Assembly: GCA_022560025.1 (NCBI GenBank)
Contig: JAFISE010000024.1
Span: 1 to 64,000, forward strand
Length of the DNA: 64,000 nucleotides
From: Stagonosporopsis chrysanthemi
Lineage: Eukaryota > Ascomycota > Dothideomycetes > Pleosporales > Didymellaceae
Direction of reading: 5' to 3'
The notes beneath the pieces were generated by a model. That model saw nothing but the letters and a program-made list of their open reading frames with translations. It searched no databases and was not told the origin of the DNA. The position numbers and the translations under genes were made by a program. This document shows positions 21,428 to 32,203 of this stretch, piece by piece (within the stretch, counting starts at the first letter, position 1; every line of letters starts with the position of its first letter).

Positions 21428-22188
21428 GATTACGAGGCATCATCTCATTGACAACACCAAGGGAAAAGACTGCCGCGGATAACCAATCCAAAATGACTGC
21501 ATTCGACAATTAAAGTCGTGTCGCTTCTGCGCCCTACTACCGAGCCTTCGATCGCATAGACGATTACTGATCTCGAAGTTGATCCGCGTACTCTGTACTT
21601 CGGTTTCTATTTTTATGCAATAACAAACTTTGCATCCTTCGACGGTCGTCCATTTTACTCGCTCTCCTGTCTCGATGATTAGATACTGTGTATAGAGGTG
21701 GTGTTGTGAAGAGCGTATTGCTGGGAGGACATTAAGTTCAATCCGGTGAAAAAGATAAGCCAGAAGGGATTAGATCGTGGGCACGGGCATTATCTTGAAC
21801 GAAGAAAAGGTCTGACTATGCATGTGCCAAACAATTCGGTTCAGATCTCGTTGTACAATTGAACAATACCCGCAATGTAATGTTAAGGCCCAGCAATCTT
21901 GAAAACCGTACGCTGGTTAGACCTCGTGGCTCCTCGGGCAAATTATCCGGTCTCTATCTATTGCTCTCTACAAATTCGTAGGACGCTATTTGTACAATCG
22001 AGCCCAGGTTTCTTAAGGCGCAATCAGGGATTTTGGGACAGAGTTGCGGGGAGGCCGCAAGAGATCCGAGGCATCTCCTTCCACGATTTCCCCCGCGGTA
22101 CACGAGCGCACGTCATCGTGTGTCTAAACGAGAACGTACTGCCTGCACATACCAACCATCATGCTTCCCGCAATACTCCAACAACAAC

Positions 22189-23224
22189 ATGTCGACCGGT
22201 TACTTTCCCAAGCGCGAAAAAGTAGGACTTGAGGATCTCTTTAAGGGCCTCGTTACAGCCTCCCACATTCTCCACCGTCATGATGTTTTCGATGCGTATG
22301 GGCACATCTCGGTTCGCTCACCAGATAACGCCGCAACATTTTGGATGCCTTGCAATATTCCGCCGGCCCTGGTGAGCTCACCAGACGATCTAGTCGAGTA
22401 TCACGTTGATTCTGCGGATGCTGTTGAGAAGGACGCGAAGCCAGGCTACATCGAGCGCTACATCCACAGCGAAATATACAAGCGCTTCCCGAGCATTAAC
22501 AGCGTCGTCCATAGTCAATCAAGTGATGTACTACCGTACTGTATCAGTGGTGTTCCTCTAAAGAACACAATACACATGGCCGGCTTCCTCGGTAGGTGCA
22601 CATGTTGCGACTGGGGACACACGACTCATACAGCCGTTTGTAGGAACCAGTGTTCCCGTTTGGACCTCCTCCGGTTCAGATTTCCTTGTCCGCGACTCGA
22701 CCCTGGGCGCTTCGCTGGCGGCTTCATTTAAACCAGCAACATCGGCTGGCTTCATATACTCAAAAGTCCGATCGGCGCTGCCTGGGGCCAAGACTGAAGC
22801 ATCTCTGGAGCCAGAGTATGCAACTCAACTCAAACAACATAACTCTAAGCTGACTTGGTGATGCAGTCACGCCGTAGTGTTGCTCGAAGGACACGGCTTC
22901 GCTACCTTAGCACACGGGATTGAAGAAGCCGTGTACCAAGCCATATACACCAAAGAGGCAGCCGGAGCGCAAACCACTGCAATGACTATCCATAACGCGT
23001 ACTTCAGTCACACCATAGAGGGCAAGATCGACATCGAAGCTGGCGGGAAGATAAAGTCGGGAAAAGCGAAGGGCGAGGGCGACCTTAAGTACCTGACCGA
23101 GAAGCAATCCCATGATACTTGGAAGACCATGCAATCAACGGTAACCAGGCCGTGGGCGTTATGGTGTCGAGAGGTGGAGATTAGCCCGCTTTACAGAAAC
23201 GACTGTCCCGGTGGTGAAGACTGA
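22189..23224 (+). CDS. Class II aldolase/adducin-domain protein
   Basis: Three exons: 22189-22591, 22644-22815 and 22867-23224, 310 residues. Introns are 52 and 51 bp with GTAGGT and GTATGC donors and a CTGAC branch in the second; splicing gives EPDHAVVLLEGHGF, the classic family segment. Family features: HDVFDAYGHISVRSPDN (substrate/phosphate side), YIHSEIYKRFPSINSVVHS, and LLEGHGF containing a zinc-ligand His. The usual HxHS zinc pair reads H108-S-Q110-S, so one expected ligand is Gln. Related enzymes cleave or epimerise small phosphorylated sugars; the fungal members are mostly uncharacterised and probably cytosolic. The protein ends in the family-typical RPWALWCREVEISPLYRND. The Gln substitution may mean altered metal binding or loss of catalysis. 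Confidence 0.88.
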
Positions 23225-24165
23225 GGTGATTCGGATGCAACCGCAAAGCAGTACGGTTCCGTCAATTTCTCCACATTTGGCTCAGGGATAATTTCTCCGC
23301 GTCACATACGGCAAGCATTTCGGTAAGGGCGTTTTGAAAGAGCTAAGTTCACGCTTTCTTCGGCTTTCAGGCGTTTTGTGGTCCCGCGCGCTTCCTGTTG
23401 TGGCTAGGATCGACAACCCGACTCCTCACCCTTACGGGACTATTCAGAGCTTCTCCGCGCATTGTTCCTCTGATAATTGGTATTTCATCTTTTTTTCCTC
23501 ACTCACTGAGAATGCGATCCGAATCCACTCCCTTTTCCTGAAGAGTTCAGTGTCGTTCTAGCCCCGCAAGCATCCGGAGCGAAGTGCCACGATTCTACCT
23601 GAAACAGGACTGCCAAGACGTACATAGTGCTTATACTGTAGTTGCAGTGAAGTGACCACTCAGCCCTGCGCTTCACTCCGGCACTTGTAGCCACAATTGT
23701 CGTGTGGCTGCCGAGGGCGTTTCAAACAGGCCACCCATGTCGATAAAACGCCATATTGCGACACGATCACGTCTCGGGATATGTATGCAGCGAGAGATGC
23801 GGAGAAACAGGTACGGACAAATGGCGATCGAAGACGCATAATAAGCTACGAGCTCCGAAAGTTTGTATGTTCCACGCGTGACCAAGTCGTCTTGCACAGT
23901 TTTCATATAACTAGATTGGGACACGGGTTAGTGTGGCTGATGAAGGATTGCTAGTAGTGGAAATTGAGGGAGTGTGGGACAGTTGGCGCCGAGCAATACT
24001 CACAGGCTCCCTGACTCTATGGCAATGATCCGTGCAGCAGTACATGTAAAGCAGTGAAGAACTCCTGGTACTCAAGGGCATCGCAGTCTGATCGTCCTTT
24101 TGATAAGCTTTCTTGTGACTAAGTCAAGGCTTGCAGCAGCGATTTTATTTTTCCCTGTTCCAAGC
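23225..24165. other. Intergenic, no gene seen
   Basis: 940 bp between the aldolase and the PL4 gene. Only short open frames. Likely contains the PL4 promoter. Confidence 0.6.
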
Positions 24166-25852
24166 ATGCTTCTCAAGGCTGTTTTTGTGGCTGCCGCCTC
24201 TCTTTCATCCTCGGCGCTGGCCGCCTTCGGTGTCACCAAATCTGGTAGCAATTTTGTTGTTGACGCAGGTTCCAGCAATGCTCTGGTGTTTACTGTGAAC
24301 GGGGCCAACTGCGACATCACGTCGATCAAGTATCGCGGCGAGGAGTTCCAGTATGCTTCCAAGGGTTCACACATCTCTTCTGGCCTTGGATCAGCCACCG
24401 TATCATCTGCAATCATCGGTAAGTTTTTCTTCTCCCCTTTGTGAGATTCGACTAATCGAATTCACCAGGTTCCGTTGCTAAGATTACTTGCACGACATCT
24501 ACGTTGACCCACTACTACGTCGTGAAGTCCGGCGACTCGACCATATACATGGCAACCTACACCACTGCCGAACCAGCCGTTGGTGAGCTGCGCTTCATTG
24601 CTCGTCTCAACCCTACGACACTGCCTTCGGAGTACCCCTTCGGCGTGGCGTCTACAACCGCTGGCTCCAGCTCGACGGTTGAGGGCTCTGATGTATTCGT
24701 CGTCGGTGGCCAAACGCGATCCAAGTTTTACTCCAGCGAGCGTTTCATCGATGACTCCAGGGTAAGTTCAGATAATCTTGAGAAGCAGACTTTGATGCTG
24801 ACTTACTTTAGCAATGCGTCTACCGTGGAGAAGACGTGCACGTATGCATGCTGCTTAATTCTCAATCGTATGAGGGCTCTTCTGGTGGCCCCTTCTTCCG
24901 GGACATCAACTCGAACAATGCAGGCGATTCGACAAATTTGTACTTTTACATGAATTCCGGTCACGTCCAAACCGAGAACTTCCGCATGGGTCTTCACGGT
25001 CCTTATGCTATGGCCTTTACCCGCAGTGGGATCCCATCAGGTGGCTCATCGCTCGACACCTCTTTCTTCAAGGATCTTTCGATCACTGGTTATGTTGCCG
25101 ACTCCGGCCGCGGGAAGGTATCGGGTACAGCGACCGGCGTTGGCTCAAGCTTCCAGAAGGTCTTGCACTGGTATAACGATGCTGCGCAATACTGGGTATA
25201 CGCTGATAGCGCTGGCAAGTTTACGTCGCCTGCTATGAAGCCTGGAACATACACCCAAGTCCTTTACCAGGGTGAATTCAAGGTCAAAGCAGCTAGCGTT
25301 ACTGTCAAGGCTGGCTCGACTACCACAGCCAACATCGCTGCCGATACCGAGACAAAGACATCTGTCTGGCGCATCGGAGACTGGGACGGCACACCCAACG
25401 GCTTCAGAAATGCTGCCAACCAGCTACGCATGCATCCTTCTGATTCTCGCATGCAGTCCTGGGGTCCGTTAACTTACACTGTGGGCTCTTCCGGTCTTGG
25501 AAATGTTCCCATGGCACTGGTGAAGGGCACAAACCAACTCACTATTAAATTCACCGGGGCCACCGGGTCGACCCTTCGCATCGGAACCACACTCGCATTT
25601 TCCAGCTGCCGTCCTGGTGTCGTTGTGAATTCCTGGACTGCAGCCACTCCAGCTGCGCCGACTAAGATCGACTCTAGAGGCTTGACACGTGGTGCTTACC
25701 GTGGTTTTGGCGAGGTGTACAATTTTGCCATCCCGTCTGGGACATTGACAAGTGGCACGAACACTGTTACTATTACCTGCGTTAGCGGCAGCACGGGCGA
25801 TGGCTTCCTAGCGCCTAATGTCATCCTTGATGCGATAGAGCTATTCCAGTAG
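24166..25852 (+). CDS. Secreted rhamnogalacturonan lyase (PL4)
   Basis: Cleaves the rhamnogalacturonan I backbone of pectin by beta-elimination outside the cell. Three exons (24166-24418, 24469-24761, 24812-25852), 528 residues. A signal peptide (MLLKAVFVAAASLSSSALA) ends before AFGVTKSGSNFVVDAG, the usual mature N terminus of PL4 enzymes. Then come the catalytic beta-sandwich domain (TSIKYRGEEFQY, THYYVVKSGDSTIYMATYT, SYEGSSGGPFFRDI, YMNSGHVQTENFRMGLHGPY), a fibronectin-III-like domain around KPGTYTQVLYQGEFKV, and a C-terminal carbohydrate-binding-like domain (WRIGDWDGTPNGFRNA to FLAPNVILDAIELFQ). Length fits the family. Introns are 50 bp each with GTAAGT donors. This gene suggests life on plant material. 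Confidence 0.95.
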
Positions 25853-28561
25853 CTCCTCGAATGTGCGTGGTAACATCGGCTCTGTCCAAGTTCGCTCGTC
25901 TGTCCTTGTGGGCTATCCATTCTTACTCTGTTCTTCCTGTATCTATTACTGCCCTTTATCCTTCTTGTTGTGTATAGCTTTAAATCCCTTCACAATGCAT
26001 CACTTCGCTCGAACCACGATCTACACATCAGATTCACGTCCCGGCAGGTACCTCGGCATGCCATGTGCTCGGTTTTCTGGAACATCGCGCTGCAGGACGG
26101 CTGATACTTGCGATCGGTGAGTGAGCCACATCGAAGATAAGGGAAGACCATTTTTGTCTAACCGCGCAACCACGTCTTGCCTCAAAGGAGCACACCGCTT
26201 TCATCATAACACTCTCCAGTCTCGAAGTCACCCGTGCCGACAATGTGATGTGTGCTGTGTTGCAAAGCATAATACTCAATCGAAGTCTTGGCAGCGTCCA
26301 GAAGAGTCAACGACAATCTTGACGTCTGCCAGCCAGAAAATAGCCTCGCGCTGATCCACACTTCACGAACAAGAATGCGGTCATATCATTCCCACTTGTA
26401 CGAGTGTACCCAGATCATGGTGCGGGCTGATACCACAATCCGCCTCGCCTCGCGCGGCAACGAAATTATCAGCCGACCTTGTCGAGGGTAAGGGTCTGCG
26501 TTATCGACATCGAGATCATCGAACACGTTATTGGCATGGTGCAACTCTGCCGTACACAGTATGCTCTCTGACTGGCCATACAGATCGGCGATCGAGGTGC
26601 ATAGCGAAAGCGAAAGAAATTGCGCACGGGTACTGCTCTGACTGGGGAAATAAACGGCATACGAGTCGTGTACGCCATTCTTACTCGCTGGAATATATAG
26701 AAGCTGCCAGTGCGGCACCCAATGGGATTGCTTTCCTGCAAAGTGAATGAATTGCATGCCTTCTTCAGGATGGACCCACAGGTGCTGTGCTGCACAGGGT
26801 GGATTGAGCCGACCAGTATGCAATGTGACCACGTCAGATGGAAAGAAAAACAAGCTTTTTTAAGTAGAGCCTGACGCCATATATGGGCCGACCCGGGTTC
26901 CACGATGCTCTGTCCTTGTCGCCTAACCGATGGCAGTTCTTAACTCCAAAGTATGGACTCAAAGCAGGCATCTGAAACACAACATTGAATAGAAACGATA
27001 TGTTCCTGGCCTGACGAATTCGGAGTCTCCGTTGCTTGATATCGTAATCATAGAGGTAAGCGCGTAGCATTGTGCCTCCTTGAGTGAATAGCTCGTGCTT
27101 TGGTACCCAGCATTCGATCCCTCCATCGGCTGGCACGGGCTTGTAACCCACGTCGAATGGTGGTAACAGATGTAGTATGGTATTTCAAGACCCTGGCTAG
27201 TATACGAATCTGGAGGCTGCATATTGGAAATAGAGCCTGGTTATGTCGGAAAGCACTGTTGCCTTACTAAGATAAAGTAGATCAGCACATCGGTACTGCG
27301 GTACACAGCTGCAGGATCAATGTAGCAAGTCCACCAACATCTTCACTGACCTCGACCTGTAATGTTAAATACATAGCATGGCTTGGTTAGTCGGACCGTC
27401 GTAACTTTTCTTCCGAGAGCAGGTCATGGCGAAAAGTTTACAGTTGCTCACCGACACGTGTTGTAGCACGAAGCCGATACTGCAGTCGAGACGCCACAAG
27501 ATCCGAAGCAGAAAAAACCATTTGAGGTAGTATAAGCGTGCGGTCACTGGCGGTGGCATGGCAGCATGTCCATGCGGATATGCAGGGTGTTCAGGGTACT
27601 ATCCCGCACATCCCCCAAATAGCGCCGGAGCCTTTATACACTGGTACAGGCGGTGTAAATCTATGTACCGGTAAGTTTGGCGGCGAGGATGTGATCCTTT
27701 CGAACTCGCCCTGATAACATCTGTGTTATACATGTCGCGCCACTTGGCAGCTAGCCAGAACGTTGTTCTCGAAATTGCATCTGTATGTACACAAATGGTT
27801 GCGCATTTGCGTGTCAGGCCCGAACAGGTGTTCTGCGAGTAGAATCCTGACGTGTCAGTTCACCGATCGGCAGGGTAGGCTTGCGGCTGATGCCAGACAG
27901 GGGGGTGATTGGCTCGTTGACCGCTCGCTCTCGCTCACCGTTAATCCAACATCTGTGCAAAGTGAAAACGTGTTGACTGCTGTAGAATCAAAGCAAGTTT
28001 GAGGTGTCTGAAACGATGGGACCGTCCTGTCTGTCTAGTGTGCCAAGGAATGTTGCCTATTCCGTTTAGACGCATCGGCACCGGCTTCTTGCCTCCCCCA
28101 TGTATTACATGCAGCTAACTTCGCCAGGGGAGGCGGAACCCAACCCGCTTGATTTCTGCTCGTTCACGGTGGTGCAGCGCCTTTTCGCGGGTGCTGCCTC
28201 CGGTGTTCGTTTTCAGCAGCAGCTCGTCATCATGCCTAGAAACCAATCCCTTTCTAAAGGCCTCGGGCGGCTGAAGACCAAGGCTGCTGTTATGCAACAG
28301 TGCAACACATGGCAAGCAAAAAGAAACCGCTGTCGCTCTTGACTAGTGCTTCTGATAGGCCATGCAGAAGAGAGAATCCCGACTCCCCACGCTCCCCTTG
28401 TGGCTGCAGGCGCATCGCCCTTACCCTTGTCAGGCGCATCGTGATCTTCAATTTGCGTACATGGTTTGGCAGGCACGATAACTGACGCTTTGCCACAGAC
28501 AGGGCTCGCGAACTCAGACACAATTGCGTGCACCGCTCCTTGTCAGACTTATCCCTGAATC
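25853..28561. other. Gene-poor region with a possible broken gene
   Basis: Apart from the minus-strand candidate at 26386-27190, nothing is supported. Short open frames occur on both strands. Confidence 0.5.
26386..27190 (-). pseudogene. Possible decayed or multi-exon hypothetical gene
   Basis: Two overlapping minus-strand frames look coding: an upstream one containing VGYKPVPADGGIECWVPKH and RAYLYDYDIKQRRLRIRQ, and a downstream one (26853-26386) with HLWVHPEEGMQFIHFAGK and RLIISLPREARRIVVSART. They are in different frames. I could not find a start codon for the first, nor a clean donor/acceptor pair joining them, so a broken gene is as likely as a real one. No domain recognised. Confidence 0.25.
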
Positions 28562-29425
28562 ATGCACCATGCTGATTGGTGCTTTCGTATGACATTTTTA
28601 CCTGGCCATCCTCCCAGTGACTCGGACCTTACCGCCTATGAGCGCACCCTAGAACGCTCAGCCCACTAATAAGTTGCACAGATGGAGTTGCGAAAGCCGG
28701 GGCCACCGGAGCACCGCACGAGGATGACGATCCGCTTCCGGATATATTCATCCACCTCTGCTCAGCAGATCTTAGCTATCGTCCTCATCTCCAGCTCCTC
28801 CGGAATCAACGCCCTTTTATTATCAAGGCAACCTGGTCTGAAAAAAAGCTCCATTCGCGTACCTCGCGGTTCGAATCGGCACATAGTGTTACAATGTCCT
28901 GGTCGTTTCAGCTACAAAAGGTCAACCAGTCTTTTGAGAAGATTGCGGCCTGGTAGTAGGTCTGCTTTGCGCCTTGTTATTCAACAAGCTCTGACCGTTT
29001 CCAGTTACGACTTCTTGGAGCGAACCGAAGACGCCCTTCGAGCTCTACATCAACGTGTTACGTACCTGGAAGAACGTCAAGCTCATGGTCCTAGTGATGA
29101 ACAGGTTGAACGAGTGCTCCGCAAGATCCTGGCTGAACGTTTCTCAGGCGATGGATCCAACCGGATAGATTCGATGAACGTTATCAAAGGCGGCAACTTC
29201 TTCGTAGAGGATGCGAGAAGTCGTTCGTCAATCAGGCCGATCAATATCGACGCAGCAGCATTATTCGTCGAACCTGAATCCGTACCCTCAAGGGCCTACG
29301 CAGAGACATTTCAGATGCTCGAGGGTCGACTCACCGAATATCCACATATGCAGCAACGAGGGCCAGTCGAAAGCAGTGCTTCTGGTGGAAGAATCAAAAT
29401 CGAACGCCAAAGAACACCGTTCTGA
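28562..29425 (+). CDS. Hypothetical fungal protein revealed by splicing
   Basis: Proposed exons 28562-28586, 28682-28952 and 29005-29425, 238 residues. Intron 2 (52 bp, GTAGTA...CTGACC...CCAG) joins two frames that each read as protein: one with DDDPLPDIFIHLCSADLSYR and MSWSFQLQKVNQSFEKIAA, the other with TEDALRALHQRVTYLEER and SDEQVERVLRKILAERFSG. Intron 1 (95 bp) has a GTATGA donor and a CTAAT...CACAG acceptor, and the phases agree. The LHQRVTYLEERQ to VERVLRKILAE stretch is a likely coiled coil. Function unknown. The C-terminal end is uncertain because another open frame continues to about 29600. The long open frame that starts at 28682 in another phase is probably wrong over exon 2. Confidence 0.5.
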
Positions 29426-31166
29426 CATATTGCGAAAGCACCTTTATGATTTGTCTCGCAACCTTACCGCCATCTCCGTCTCTCCGGTGCATGCGACGAA
29501 GGTACTGTGGAGCCTGGCAGTAGATCATCCTTCCTTTCACGGCGATCAGACCACCATACCAGCGAGCGCACCCTCGACACCACGATCAACAATGCCCTGA
29601 CGGGTGCACGCATAACGTGCTCGTCTCACCTTCAAAGCCACAACAAATTTGGCCATCACGATCGATCTCAGAGGAATTCCGAGGACTCTGCATCTCCCTC
29701 TTAGTTGCTCGGACCGTTCCGAGGCCATGGCCTACGCCAAAGCAGGACGAACGATTGAGTAGGGAAGACACGTCAGACAGGACTCACATTCGGAGCGAAA
29801 GTTATTGAAGTTCCCAACATATCGATATATTTTGTATGGCCTCGACTTTCCACGCCGTCAGCGAAATTATTGCATCATAGATACTCTTTCATGGTCTGCA
29901 ATATATCGAAGTATGCCCAAAAGCCCTTGAAGGCACCTCCTTTGTCTGCTTACAATCCGCTATGGTCACTGCGTAACCGACGATCGACCCACAAACTGGT
30001 GTTACGCTCAATGTATCCACACGATGTCGTGTAACCAACCCAGGGCCATAGCTATGGAAACTTGGTGCAGCCTAGTACATCAGCCTGAATAATGTTGAGG
30101 AGTTGTAGTGGATACCAAGGACAAGCTGTTGAGTGGTCCGCATCATAGAAACACAACATGGGCAATGCATGCTCTGTACACGTCAACTCGATTTCGCAAC
30201 ATCATACATCGGGGGCGCTTCATTGTATACTATGCCCATAGAATCTGGCCAGCGCGGATGGATAGTCGAAATTCAGCCTAAACAACAAAAATCTGTTGTT
30301 AACTTACTGAGCGTTGCACCTCGACCTTGAGGCAAATGAACGGCCTGCGAAAATCTCGGCAAGCAAAACACATGTGTCTCTAGCATGCAACCATCCATGA
30401 ACACCACTTTTGCGATACCCTCTTCCACACATTGGGTAAAAGGTTGTCACCACTGCAAGTGCATGATCCCAGCACCCCGATGCATCCCCGGCGCGCTAAT
30501 AGACATTCCGATCTTTGGCTGGTTCAACATATGGTAGCGATGGCTGCGAATGTCTAAACCTGGCTCCAGTTGTTGGTAGCACACACGTATTGTCAGTAGG
30601 CCAGTGCCCTTCAGCGGTGCACGTATGAGCCGATCGTTGCAGCCTTGAGCTCAAGGGGTAAAGCACGTGGTTACGCCAACCGTCTACCTAACAAAAAACC
30701 AACATGCTCATTAAACACTGTTGACATTTTCAGACTTCCCTACCCACCTGGTTGACAAATGTTTCTGCGCTTGACAGGCTATCATGAAAGCTTCGCGACT
30801 ACAAATTAGCTTCAAACCGGTATCTGTTCACGCTGTGAGCTAGTGTTTTGCCGTTCATCGCACTTACCTACTTTCAAAGGTCTACAAAAGCAAACACAGC
30901 AGAATTTAGGACTGTCACTTCAAGCCCTAATTTCCCGGGACCCTTGACTCCGAAGGAGTGTACGAAGCCACTCTACCAGTGACATTGGAAATAGCGAATC
31001 ACATAGGATACTGCAAAAAGTAAGGCCTTTTGCAGGTAAACGATTGGCTTTCGTAGCACAGTCATAGATCGAAGAAATCCACTGGCGGATAGTCATCCGT
31101 ACGCTCAACCTTTTTTCCTTTCCAGCTAGCCGCTTGACATCTCGCTTCGGCAGCCCCACTCCCTTC

Positions 31167-31167
<1 letters not shown>

Positions 31168-31212
<45 letters not shown>
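31168..31212. repeat. Uninterrupted 45-base poly-C run
   Basis: Forty-five consecutive C residues between TTCA and AAACC. The same CCAAACC border ends the poly-C tract at the window start. Could form i-motif/G-quadruplex structure or reflect a poly-G read artefact. Confidence 0.95.
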
Positions 31213-31213
<1 letters not shown>

Positions 31214-31358
31214 ACCTTCTACATCCTCCTACCCCCATATTACGGACAAGATCACCGTGAATGTGAAGTTACCGTTTCCTGCCGATCTAACATGTGAACG
31301 AGCTTTCTGATGACAGCATGTTCGTTCGGTGCCAGCTCATATCCAGCCCTGCAGAGGT

Positions 31359-31487
31359 CACGTATGAGAGGGCGCAAACACTATGTAATTCAGCAATGGT
31401 TGTAAGAAGGTATCACAGCAGCAGGACAATACCTGGACAGCTGCTTACGAACACTACTGGATCAGTGTTTGCGCCCTCTCATACGTG
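31359..31487. repeat. Perfect 24-bp inverted repeat, fold-back hairpin
   Basis: The left arm at 31359-31382 (begins CACGTATGAGAGG) is the exact reverse complement of the right arm at 31464-31487, with an 81 bp spacer. Part of the spacer also pairs (GTTGTAAG against CTTACGAAC), extending an imperfect stem. No clear target-site duplication flanks it. It could be a small MITE, a fold-back element or a hairpin RNA locus. Confidence 0.9.
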
Positions 31488-32055
31488 GGGCATTCTATGC
31501 CGGAAGACCCAGACTACTGGCTGTTGGATGGCGCATCCACAGGTGTGGAGGTGCGCTGTGCAAGGGATCCTTGTCGCCGATTCATCACCACGATAGGAGC
31601 AATCTGATGATTGCCGAATTGCGACATTCGTTTCGAAAAGGACGCATGGTGACATGGACGCTGTCCATATCCGCACGAGGCATTACTTTTGTCGTCCCGC
31701 CGGAATGGTGGACACTTGCGTTCAATCTCGCATTCGGAACCGTTGGTGGGAAAGATTCGCAACGCTGAAGGCTGCATCATTGGAGCCACGTTGGGAAAGT
31801 TCCATGCAATGAAGGTTGTTTTATTCAGCTTCTTCGTGGGCGCCAACTGTGGAGCGAAGGATGCGGAATTGACATCCGCAATCTCGGGTTCGTGTTCGGC
31901 ATCCGCCGTAAAGGATCGTAGCCAGGCGTGCATGAGTCACAAAAGACTGATAGGGTTCCCAGAGAGAATAGGGCGAATTAGCATACACTTAAGCGTACTA
32001 TAGACAAAAACTCAGCCGTCTAATATGTCCACGATGCTTAAAAGTGTTTTCTTAC

Positions 32056-32078
32056 CCCCTCCCCCCCCCCTCCCCCCA
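32056..32078. repeat. Short C-rich tract
   Basis: Near-homopolymeric C with two T interruptions, 0.85 kb from the longer poly-C run. Confidence 0.8.
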
Positions 32079-32203
32079 AGGGTGCTAAGCCACAGCTTGC
32101 GGTAATGCTGCCTGATTCCCTCACTCCAGCCATTGTTTCCCCTCTATCTGGACCTTGCTTACCTCCCACTGTGTCCAGTTTCTTCTTCTCCGAGCCCTGT
32201 CGC

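Larger units (their letters stand above)
18681..22188. other. Gene-poor 3.5 kb region with weak open frames
   Basis: Contains a minus-strand frame of 185 codons (18857-19414), a minus frame of 130 codons (20290-20682) and a plus frame of 140 codons (21005-21427). None has a recognised domain. The last has a low-complexity acidic end (DIEDDGSSEEDHDGDD) that looks protein-like. These may be lineage-specific genes or decayed remnants. Confidence 0.45.
29426..32203. other. 2.8 kb gene-poor region with poly-C and hairpin
   Basis: No supported gene. Contains the 45-base poly-C run at 31168-31212, a long inverted-repeat hairpin at 31359-31487, and a second C-rich tract at about 32056-32078. The hairpin and C-tracts are listed separately. 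Confidence 0.6.

Noticed and set aside
28868..28882. tRNA T-arm-like GCGGTTCGAATCGGC
   Set aside because: No matching acceptor or anticodon arms; it lies within a protein-coding exon.
25853..32203. RIP-mutated transposon block
   Set aside because: The region is gene-poor but not strongly AT-rich, and no transposase or reverse-transcriptase fragments were seen.
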